DNA of 64,000 bases, from assembly GCA_046233135.1 (NCBI GenBank), contig JBJXHN010000002.1, positions 186,001 to 250,000 of the forward strand, read 5' to 3'. Source of the stretch: JBJXHN01 sp046233135. Lineage in GTDB: Bacteria > Pseudomonadota > Alphaproteobacteria > Rhodospirillales > Rhodospirillaceae. Each line of letters starts with the position of its first letter. Position 1 is the stretch's first letter. Below the pieces are notes generated by a model. The model had not been told where the DNA came from. It saw only the letters and a list, made by a program, of their open reading frames with translations, and ran no database searches. The position numbers and the translations under genes were made by a program. Positions 8,489 through 15,874 of this stretch are shown one piece after another.

Positions 8489-10471
8489 TTAAGGGGGAAT
8501 TTGTCGGACGGTGTATTCGTCCTGCAATATCTTTGCGAGCGCCTTCGCGGCTGATTTGTTGCCGAACAGGTTGGGCAGGGCTTCTCGGAAGATGGCGCGC
8601 CATCGTGGCAGATCTTCCAGCATGATGGCCACCAGGGCCGGCAGGGCACCCACGCTCGGGGCGATCAACTGGGGAAGCCCAAGGGTGGTGAGGATGGCGG
8701 CGGTATGGCGCGCGCGCATCAGGGGGCCGGCCCAGGTGGCTATGGGCAGGCCGGCGGCAAGGGCGTCCAGGGTGGTCATGCCGCCCGACCAGCCGGGAAT
8801 GTCCAGGAACAGGTCGCAGGCCCGGTTCAGGGCCGCATAACCGGCGCTGTCCACCATGGGCAGCCGGATCATGTGATGGTCCGGATCCAGACCGGCAGCA
8901 GAGAATGCTGTCCGCAGACGCTGCCAGAACACCGGACTCCCCCCTCTGTCGATCAGCACGAACAGGACGTCGGGGCGCAGAAGGACGATGGACGGCAACA
9001 GGGCGTCGTAGCGGGGCAGGAATTTCGGGCAGGTCTGCGCGGCAAAGATCACCGGGCGGTCGGATGGCAGGCCGAAGGCGGCCCGGTCTCGTCCGTCGGG
9101 ACCGGGGAACTGGGGTGGTGCGGGCGGATCGACGCACAGGCCGAAGCCGGGCAGGCGGATCAGTCGCTCCGTATAGTGGGCATCGGCGTCTGGGGGTTCC
9201 ATCGCGTCGGCGGACAGGAACAGATCAATGGTGGGCAGGCCGGTGGTCACGGGATGGCCGAAAGCACTGACCGCCTGCAAGGGAGCGAGGCGCTGGGCTG
9301 CCAGCAGGCGTACCACCGGATCCATTTCAGCTTCCGGATAGATAAGGATGTCGGGTGCCGCTGCCGCGATGGCATCCCGCGCCGCACGGCCGTCATGGGG
9401 CAGAGAGACGAAGCGATCGGCGGCGGCGGCGGCGGCTTCGACCATTGGATCGCGCAGGGTGCCCACCTGCCAGCAGGTCACATGCAGGGCGTTGCGGTCC
9501 AGGTGGCGGATCCAGCCCAGGTGCAGCCGAGCAATGGTGTGGTAGTGGAACAGGGCGGAGACGATCCCTACCGACAGCCGTTTCCCTGCGGAGGCCGATG
9601 CGGACAAGGGATCGTCCTCAGAACTGCCAAGGGACAGGGCGGGGGCCGGTCCCAGGGTCCGGTCGGCGATCAGAGTCAGCAGCTGTCCCCATCGGGTCAT
9701 CAGGGCGCGGTCGTTTTCTCCCTGAAAGGCCAGCAGCAGGGGATTATCCCGTTCTGCCCGCTGGCGAAGCTCTTCCATCGTTTCTGTCGAGGCGGCGGCG
9801 ACCCGGGGAACCAGCGCCTCCAGCCGGGTGGAAAAATCGGTCCGGGCGGCCAGAAGCGCGGTTTCATCGGCATAGGCGGGGGAGAGACTGGCGAAGCAGC
9901 GGCTCCAGGCCAGGGGAAGGTTGTCGGGGGCCAGGGCCAGGGCGCGATCCAAGGCGTCGCGGCGGCGATCCCAATCGGTTTCCACGTCCGACAGGCAACT
10001 CCAGCCTTCTACCCGGTCGGGGTAGCGCAAGAGCAGCCGCTGGACGGCCAGCCGAAGCAGGACGTCCCCAGACGCCTGTCCAGGCTCGGCCTGAACCTGA
10101 TGGGCCGCTTGCCGGGCCAGGGGCCAGACCCTTGGCATGAGGTCCGGTGCACGCAGCAGGCAGGCGATCGCGCTTTGCAAGGCCTCTGCCGGTCGATGCA
10201 GAAGAAGCAGGGCGCGGGTGAGGATCAGGCGGGCATCCCGGGAGACGGGATCCAGGGACAGAACGACTCGGGCTGTGGCCTCGGCCTGGGCTCCGTCCCG
10301 CAGCACCAGGGCGAGTCGCGCCCGCAGGTCCCAGGCGGCGAGGCTGTCGGGAGAGCGGGCGAGGACGCGGTCCACCAGGGGCAGGGCATCGTCCGCCTGA
10401 CCGGATGCCAGCAGCCGTCGCCCCCACGAAAGGTCAAGGGCATCCTGCTGGGCATCCAGATCCAGGGTCAC
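8489..10471 (-). CDS. TPR-containing glycosyltransferase, GT41/O-GlcNAc-transferase-like
   Basis: The 660-residue protein has an N-terminal half of degenerate tetratricopeptide-like helices (clear units such as GQADDALPLVDRVLARSPDS near residue 23). The C-terminal half, from about residue 285, resembles the catalytic region of O-GlcNAc transferase/SPINDLY-type enzymes. Supporting pieces are VGIVSALFHYHTIARLH, FGHPVTTGLPTIDLFL near residue 410, and the nucleotide-sugar-binding end CDLFLDIPGWSGGMTTLDAL near residue 560. It would move a sugar onto a protein; the target is unknown. Translation starts at a GTG, three bases after the rsmB stop, so it is coupled to rsmB. There is no signal peptide, so it should be cytoplasmic. 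Confidence 0.8.
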   Translation of the reverse strand: MTLDLDAQQDALDLSWGRRLLASGQADDALPLVDRVLARSPDSLAAWDLRARLALVLRDGAQAEATARVVLSLDPVSRDARLILTRALLLLHRPAEALQSAIACLLRAPDLMPRVWPLARQAAHQVQAEPGQASGDVLLRLAVQRLLLRYPDRVEGWSCLSDVETDWDRRRDALDRALALAPDNLPLAWSRCFASLSPAYADETALLAARTDFSTRLEALVPRVAAASTETMEELRQRAERDNPLLLAFQGENDRALMTRWGQLLTLIADRTLGPAPALSLGSSEDDPLSASASAGKRLSVGIVSALFHYHTIARLHLGWIRHLDRNALHVTCWQVGTLRDPMVEAAAAAADRFVSLPHDGRAARDAIAAAAPDILIYPEAEMDPVVRLLAAQRLAPLQAVSAFGHPVTTGLPTIDLFLSADAMEPPDADAHYTERLIRLPGFGLCVDPPAPPQFPGPDGRDRAAFGLPSDRPVIFAAQTCPKFLPRYDALLPSIVLLRPDVLFVLIDRGGSPVFWQRLRTAFSAAGLDPDHHMIRLPMVDSAGYAALNRACDLFLDIPGWSGGMTTLDALAAGLPIATWAGPLMRARHTAAILTTLGLPQLIAPSVGALPALVAIMLEDLPRWRAIFREALPNLFGNKSAAKALAKILQDEYTVRQIPP

Positions 10472-10474
10472 GGG

Positions 10475-11794
10475 TCAGGCCTCCGTCGCGCGCTCCAGAA
10501 CAGCGGTGAAGAAGCCATCGGTGCCATGCCGCGCGGGGCTGAGGCGCAGCCACGGGCCGGGGCAGGGACAGGGAACCTCGTCGTCGGCAAGGGCGGGCCA
10601 AAGGTCGGCGACCGGTACGGTGCGATAGTCCTCGTGGACGCTCAGGAAGGCCGCGATGCGGTCTTCGTTCTCCTGGGGCAGCAGGGAGCAGGTGGCGTAG
10701 ACCAGCCGCCCGCCGGGCCTTACCAGGGCGGCGGCGCGGGCCAGGATGGCGTCCTGCTCGGCGGCCAGGGCGGGCAGGGCGTCGGGACCCAGGCGCCAGC
10801 GGGAGTCGGGATTGCGCCGCCAGGTGCCCGTTCCCGAACAGGGGGCATCCACCAGAACCACGTCGAAGCTGCCCTTGCGCCGCTTCAGCCACTTGTTGCC
10901 CTCGCCGTCCAGGACCTTGCGGGTGGCATTGTGCACCCCGGCGCGGGCCAGACGGTCCTTGGCGCGGAGCAGCCGACCGGCGGAGGTGTCGGTGGCTACC
11001 AGCGATCCCTTGTTCCCCATGACGGCGGCCAGCGCGAGCGTCTTGCCGCCGGCGCCGGCGCACAGGTCCAGCACCGCCATCCCCGGTGCCGCCCCGCACA
11101 GCAGGGCCACCAGCTGTGATGCTTCGTCCTGCACCTCCACCAGACCATCGCGGAAGGTCTTGGTGGCGGCCAGGTTCGGGCGTCCTTCCACCCGCAGGCC
11201 CTGGGGCGAGAGCGGCGTGGGCACGGCGGCGATGCCTTCGCCGGCCAGGGCGGCGCGGGCGGCCTCCCGGTCGGTCTTCAGCAGGTTGACCCGCAGGTCC
11301 AGCGGGGCCTCGTCGCGCAGGGCGGCCAGTTCGGCGGCGGTGTCGGGACCGAAGGCGGGGCTCAGGGCCTCGGGCAGCCAGTCGGGCACCTCCAGCCGCA
11401 CCGCGTCGGGGACGTCGCCGCCTTCGAGCGGGCGGGCGGCCAGCCGTTGCAGGGCTTTGTCCTCGCCGCTGCTCAGCGCCGAAGGGCCATGGCCTTCCTT
11501 GCCGGCGAACAGGCCGCGCAGGTTGGCCATGCTTTGGCCGTCCACCAGCAGCAGGTGAGCCAGCACCAGGGCGCGGGCGCTGTCGGGCAGGGCGGACTCG
11601 GCCAGGCGCCAGGCCAGCCGGGCGCGGTGGCGCAGCACGCTCCACACCAGGGTGGTGATCGCCTTGCGGTCCTTCGACCCGATGAAGCGGCGGGCACGCA
11701 GGAAGGCGCTGGCCACGCCGTCGGCCGGCCGGTCGCTGGCGGCGATGGCCTCCAGCAGTTCGATGGCCGATTGAATGCGGGCAGCGGGGGTCAT
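10475..11794 (-). CDS. rsmB: 16S rRNA (cytosine-C5)-methyltransferase, RsmB family
   Basis: The protein methylates a cytosine (C967 in Escherichia coli numbering) of 16S rRNA using S-adenosylmethionine. Its 439 residues comprise an N-terminal NusB-like helical domain (about 1-150) and a Rossmann methyltransferase domain. The SAM motif is LDLCAGAGGKTLAL near residue 242. The motif IV cysteine lies in VDAPCSGTGTWRRNP near residue 315, and the catalytic motif VI cysteine in YATCSLLPQENEDR near residue 367. It sits between guaB and the GT41-like gene on the minus strand, 55 bases after guaB. A related NOP2/SUN paralogue cannot be fully excluded, but the NusB-like domain favours RsmB. Confidence 0.88.
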   Translation of the reverse strand: MTPAARIQSAIELLEAIAASDRPADGVASAFLRARRFIGSKDRKAITTLVWSVLRHRARLAWRLAESALPDSARALVLAHLLLVDGQSMANLRGLFAGKEGHGPSALSSGEDKALQRLAARPLEGGDVPDAVRLEVPDWLPEALSPAFGPDTAAELAALRDEAPLDLRVNLLKTDREAARAALAGEGIAAVPTPLSPQGLRVEGRPNLAATKTFRDGLVEVQDEASQLVALLCGAAPGMAVLDLCAGAGGKTLALAAVMGNKGSLVATDTSAGRLLRAKDRLARAGVHNATRKVLDGEGNKWLKRRKGSFDVVLVDAPCSGTGTWRRNPDSRWRLGPDALPALAAEQDAILARAAALVRPGGRLVYATCSLLPQENEDRIAAFLSVHEDYRTVPVADLWPALADDEVPCPCPGPWLRLSPARHGTDGFFTAVLERATEA

Positions 11795-11849
11795 CGAAGA
11801 GATCTCCGTCCGGTGCCGGTCCGCATGATGAGGACGCGCGGTGCGGTGA

Positions 11850-13313
11850 TCACATGTTGCCCCGGTAGTTCGGGGCTTCCTTGGTGATCGTCACGTCGTG
11901 CACGTGGCTTTCCCGGAAGCCGGCGGCGGTGATCCGGCGGAAGCGGCAGTTCCGCTGCATGGCCTCGATGGTTCCGTTGCCGGTGTAGCCCATGGCCGCC
12001 TTCAGGCCACCGATCAGCTGGTGGATCACCGTGCCGGCAGGTCCCTTGTAGGGCACCTGGCCTTCGATCCCCTCGGGCACCAGTTTCAGGTTGTCGTTGA
12101 CCTCTTCCTGGAAATAGCGGTCGGCGGAGCCGCGCGCCATGGCGCCCAGCGAGCCCATGCCGCGATAGGCCTTGTAGGACCGGCCCTGGTAGAGGAACAC
12201 TTCGCCCGGGCTTTCGCTGGTGCCGGCCAGCAGGGATCCGATCATCACCGTGTCGGCGCCGGCGGCGATGGCCTTGGCCACGTCGCCCGAATACTTGATG
12301 CCGCCGTCGGCGATCACCGGCACACCGGTGTCGCGCACCGCCTGGACCACTTCATTGACGGCCGAGAACTGGGGCACGCCCACGCCGGCGACGACCCGGG
12401 TGGTGCAGATGGATCCCGGGCCGATGCCCACCTTGATGGCATCGGCCCCGGCGTCGATCAGGGCCAGGGCGCCTTCGGGCGTGGCCACGTTGCCGGCGAT
12501 CACCTGGGTGTCGTTGGACAGCTTCTTGACCTCGGCCACGGCGTCGATGACGCCCCGGCTGTGGCCGTGGGCGGTGTCGACCACCACCACGTCAACGCCG
12601 GCGTCGAGCAGGGCGGCGGCCCGCTTGATGCCGTCGGGACCGACGCCGGTGGCGGCGGCGACCCGCAAGCGGCCCTGTTCGTCCTTGCAGGCATTGGGGT
12701 AGGTCTGGGCCTTTTCGATATCCTTTACCGTGATCAGGCCGATGCAGCGGTAGGTGGAATCGACCACCAGCAGCTTTTCGATCCGGTTCTTGTGCAGCAG
12801 CTTGCGGGCTTCGTTCTGATTGACGCCCTCGCGGACGGTGATCAGGTTGTCCTTGGTCATGAAGCTGCTGACCGGCTCGGCGGGATTGTCGGCGAAGCGG
12901 ACGTCGCGGTTGGTCAGGATGCCGACCAGGGTGCCCGAGCCGCGCTCGGTTACCGGAATGCCGGAGATCTTGTGGCCCGCCATCAGGGCCAGGGCCTCGC
13001 CCAGGGGCTGGTCGGGGGCGATGGTCACCGGGTTGACCACCATGCCCGACTCGAAGCGCTTGACCTTGCGGACTTCTTCGGCCTGCTGCTCGATGGACAG
13101 GTTCTTGTGGATCACGCCGATGCCGCCGCTTTGGGCCATGACAATGGCCATCTCGCTTTCGGTAACCGTATCCATGGCCGACGAGACGAGCGGAATGCCC
13201 AGGGAGATCCGCCGGGTCAGACGGGTGCGCGTGTTTGCGGTGGCCGGCAGGACCTCGGAGGCCGCAGGCACCAGCAGCACGTCATCAAAGGTAAGGGCTT
13301 CGGCGATTTCCAT
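11850..13313 (-). CDS. guaB: Inosine-5'-monophosphate dehydrogenase
   Basis: GuaB oxidises IMP to XMP with NAD, the committed step of GMP synthesis. The 487-residue protein from the ATG at 13313 starts with the conserved LTFDDVLLVPAASEVLP and has two CBS domains (about 95-210). The catalytic cysteine loop is GIGPGSICTTR near residue 300, and the flap region SADRYFQ lies near residue 400. The frame is open to 13415, but those extra 34 codons are not GuaB-like and are more likely leader. It precedes rsmB in the same direction and follows rlmE after 107 bases, so it may have its own promoter. Confidence 0.97.
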   Translation of the reverse strand: MEIAEALTFDDVLLVPAASEVLPATANTRTRLTRRISLGIPLVSSAMDTVTESEMAIVMAQSGGIGVIHKNLSIEQQAEEVRKVKRFESGMVVNPVTIAPDQPLGEALALMAGHKISGIPVTERGSGTLVGILTNRDVRFADNPAEPVSSFMTKDNLITVREGVNQNEARKLLHKNRIEKLLVVDSTYRCIGLITVKDIEKAQTYPNACKDEQGRLRVAAATGVGPDGIKRAAALLDAGVDVVVVDTAHGHSRGVIDAVAEVKKLSNDTQVIAGNVATPEGALALIDAGADAIKVGIGPGSICTTRVVAGVGVPQFSAVNEVVQAVRDTGVPVIADGGIKYSGDVAKAIAAGADTVMIGSLLAGTSESPGEVFLYQGRSYKAYRGMGSLGAMARGSADRYFQEEVNDNLKLVPEGIEGQVPYKGPAGTVIHQLIGGLKAAMGYTGNGTIEAMQRNCRFRRITAAGFRESHVHDVTITKEAPNYRGNM

Positions 13314-13420
13314 GGGGGTGCGCTCCAACAAGACGCTCGGGAGCGCGCCATCATACACACGGCCGGCCCTCTCGCAAGAATCCTTCGCGGGAAAAAGTCG
13401 GATCGGTCCCGGCACCTTGC

Positions 13421-14170
13421 TCAGTCTTCGTTTTCGCGGTCTTCCGGGCGCCCCCGGAACCCCTGGGCGATCACGTAGACCTCGGGCGACTCGGCGCGGC
13501 TGGCCGGCGGCTTGGCGTGCTTGATGGTGGTGCAGCAGGCCTTCATGCGGGCCAGCAGGTCCCCTTCGGTGCCCCCCTGGAACACCTTGCAGACGAAGGC
13601 GCCGCCCGGCGCCAGCACCTCTTCGGCGAAGTCCCAGGCCATTTCGGCGAGGCCCATGACCCGCAGGTGGTCGGTCTTGCGGTGGCCGGTGGTCGGCGCG
13701 GCCATGTCGGAAATCACCAAGTCCGCCGGTCCGGCCAGGGCGTCCTTCAGCAGATCGGGAGCGTCATCCAGGGTGAAATCGTGGACCAGGCAGGTGGCGC
13801 CGGCCACCCCTTCCCATTCCAGGATATCCATGCCCACCACCTTGCCACCGCCGGACTGGCCGGCGCGCACCCGCTGCACGGCCACCTGGGTCCAGCCGCC
13901 GGGGGCGGCGCCCAGATCGACCACCCGCAGGCCGGGACGCAGCAGGTCGAAACGGTCGTGCAGTTCCAGCAGCTTGAAGGCGGCCCGGGAGCGCAAGCCC
14001 TGGCGCCGGGCTTCGGCCACATAGGGGTCGTTGAGCTGGCGTTGCAGCCAGCGGGTGGACGACGGCTTGCGTCCCCGGGCGGTCTTGACCTTGACCGACA
14101 GGTCGCGGGCGCCGGTCGGCGCGCCGCTACGGATGGAGCCACGGCTGCCGGAGCTTTTACGAGGAGGCAT
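13421..14170 (-). CDS. rlmE: 23S rRNA (uridine-2'-O)-methyltransferase RlmE (FtsJ/RrmJ)
   Basis: RlmE methylates the 2'-OH of U2552 in the 23S rRNA A-loop. The 249-residue protein has a basic N-terminal extension of about 35 residues. The FtsJ Rossmann core then follows: SRAAFKLLELHDRF near residue 63 with the catalytic lysine, the SAM motif VVDLGAAPGGWTQVAV near residue 84, the catalytic aspartate in VISDMAAPTTGH near residue 153, and FVCKVFQGG near residue 194, giving the K-D-K-E set. Its start overlaps the end of the Ppx/GppA gene by 14 bases, so the two are coupled. Confidence 0.93.
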   Translation of the reverse strand: MPPRKSSGSRGSIRSGAPTGARDLSVKVKTARGRKPSSTRWLQRQLNDPYVAEARRQGLRSRAAFKLLELHDRFDLLRPGLRVVDLGAAPGGWTQVAVQRVRAGQSGGGKVVGMDILEWEGVAGATCLVHDFTLDDAPDLLKDALAGPADLVISDMAAPTTGHRKTDHLRVMGLAEMAWDFAEEVLAPGGAFVCKVFQGGTEGDLLARMKACCTTIKHAKPPASRAESPEVYVIAQGFRGRPEDRENED

Positions 14171-15395
14171 GCGAGGGATCGCCTTGAACGGAATCGGAAA
14201 CGGGAGAGGCGGGGGCGGCCGGCGCCCGTGTTGCCGCCGTGCGGGCGCAGGGCGGCAGGTCGCGGTCGACGCCCAGCATGTCGGTGGGCGCGCTGGCGCC
14301 GCAGGTTTCGTCGGAGAATTCGCCGGGGCCGGGGGTGCCCATCAGGTCCATCAGCACCCCTTCGCGGATGCCCCGGTCAGCGACGCGCAGACCGTCCACC
14401 TCGGCGGCGCGCAGGATGGCTTCCAGGATGGCGCAGCCGGCCAGCACCAGATCGGCGCGGTCGCGGCCGATGCAGGGATGGGCGGCGCGGTCGGCGGGGC
14501 TCATGGTCAGCAGGTCGGCGCTGATGGCGCGCACCTGGGTGATGGGCAGGCGCAGGCCGTCCACCCGGCCCCGGTCATAGCGGTGCAGGCCCAGGGCGAC
14601 GGCGCCGATGGTGGTGACGGTGCCACTGGTGCCCAGCAGGGCCAGTTCCCCGCGCGCGGCCAGCCGGCCCAGATCGGCTTCCAGGGCAAAGGGGCGCAGG
14701 CGTTCGCCCACATGCTGGACGATATCGCCATGCAGGCGTTCGGACAGATGGCCGCCGCCCACGGCCTCGGCCATGGTGACGACGCCCAGCGGCAGGCTGT
14801 CGAGCGCGATCACGGTGGGATCGGCCTCCGGATCGGTGGGCACGCGCACCAGGGTCAGTTCGGTCGAGCCGCCACCGATGTCGAAGACCAGGGCGTAGGG
14901 CTTGGCGGTTTCCAGCAGCGGCGCACAGCCGGCCAGCGCCAGCCGGGCCTCTTCCTCGGGCGGGATGATATCCAGCACCAGGCCGGTTTCGCTTTCGACG
15001 CGGGAGGCGAAGTCGGCGACGTTCTCGGCCGCGCGGCAGGCGGCGGTGGCCACGCAGCGCGACACCCGGACCTGATGGCGGGACATGCGCTGGGCACAGA
15101 CGCTCAGGGCCGAGACGGTCCGGTCCATGGCCCCCCGCGACAGCCGGCCCGATGCGCGCAGACCCTCGCCCAGACGGGTGATACGGGAAAAGGAATCGAC
15201 AACCTTGAAGCCGGCGTTGGTGGGGCGGGCGATGAGCAGGCGGCAGTTGTTCGTCCCCAGGTCAAGGGCGGCGAACAGGGGAGCATCCATGCCGGGCAGG
15301 GAGGGCGAGGCCGAAACCGGTGCCGCAACCACCGCTCCGCCGCCAAGGCGGGGGCTGCGCAAGGGAGGAGCCGGGGCCAGAGAAATGGGACTCAC
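14157..15395 (-). CDS. ppx: Exopolyphosphatase / pppGpp phosphohydrolase family (Ppx/GppA)
   Basis: This actin-fold (ASKHA) phosphatase hydrolyses inorganic polyphosphate, the 5' phosphate of pppGpp, or both. The 412-residue product has phosphate motif 1 as AALDLGTNNCRLLIA near residue 42, phosphate motif 2 as LVFDIGGGSTELTLV near residue 170, and LLGTSGTVTTIGAV near residue 254. It is shorter than two-domain Ppx enzymes and ends in an Ala/Pro-rich tail, matching the short alphaproteobacterial form. A low-complexity N-terminus of about 35 residues precedes the domain, and an in-frame ATG (PGMDAPL) at residue 36 is an alternative start. It is first in the ppx-rlmE pair. Sequence alone does not decide between Ppx and GppA activity. 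Confidence 0.85.
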   Translation of the reverse strand: MSPISLAPAPPLRSPRLGGGAVVAAPVSASPSLPGMDAPLFAALDLGTNNCRLLIARPTNAGFKVVDSFSRITRLGEGLRASGRLSRGAMDRTVSALSVCAQRMSRHQVRVSRCVATAACRAAENVADFASRVESETGLVLDIIPPEEEARLALAGCAPLLETAKPYALVFDIGGGSTELTLVRVPTDPEADPTVIALDSLPLGVVTMAEAVGGGHLSERLHGDIVQHVGERLRPFALEADLGRLAARGELALLGTSGTVTTIGAVALGLHRYDRGRVDGLRLPITQVRAISADLLTMSPADRAAHPCIGRDRADLVLAGCAILEAILRAAEVDGLRVADRGIREGVLMDLMGTPGPGEFSDETCGASAPTDMLGVDRDLPPCARTAATRAPAAPASPVSDSVQGDPSHASS

Positions 15396-15659
15396 ACCAA
15401 ACCTTTCGTCACGGCGGAACCGTCTGTTGTCTGCATCATGGTCCTCCGTTCAGGGGACCAGGACCAGTTTACCGGGGGGCGCGGATCGGTGAAAGCCCGC
15501 TCTCTGCATTCGTATCATGGGGGGCCTGTCATGAAGGCCGCAGATGGCCGGAATAAGTCCGCTTCCGGGAGAGGAGGCATAAAAGGCTTGGCAAGGTACC
15601 AATCCCATGCTAAAAGCCCGCCCCTCAACGACGGCCCTTGATCGTCGTCGCCTCCCTGG

Positions 15660-15733
15660 TGGGGAATAGTTTAACGGTAGAACAGCGGACTCTGACTCCG
15701 TCAGTCCTGGTTCGAATCCAGGTTCCCCAGCCA
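15660..15733 (+). tRNA. tRNA-Gln(CTG)
   Basis: The 74-base gene folds as a full cloverleaf. The acceptor TGGGGAA pairs with TTCCCCA, the anticodon stem GCGGA pairs with TCCGT around loop CTCTGAC with anticodon CTG at 15692-15694, and the T arm is CTGGTTCGAATCCAG. The 3' CCA is encoded. It is followed by a strong terminator and then by an AT-richer accessory region. Confidence 0.96.
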
Positions 15734-15743
15734 AAGAACGCCA

Positions 15744-15787
15744 GTACCCCCGGAAGCGGATCGCTTCCGGGGGTATTGTTTTTTGGG
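15744..15787 (+). terminator. Rho-independent terminator after tRNA-Gln
   Basis: The stem TACCCCCGGAAGCG/CGCTTCCGGGGGTA is perfect around a very short loop and is followed by TTGTTTTTT. Confidence 0.92.
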
Positions 15788-15874
15788 TGCCAGGGCAACC
15801 CGCAGAAGATTCTGGGGGACCCAAATGCGGTTTTGAGCAGTGCTTGAGGAGCGGCCTTGGTACCGGTGCGACGG

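Noticed and set aside
8705..11119. 804-codon plus-strand open frame opposite the glycosyltransferase and rsmB genes
   Set aside because: It is Gly/Gln-rich without any family motif and mirrors two well-supported minus-strand genes; high GC removes stop codons in the complementary frame.
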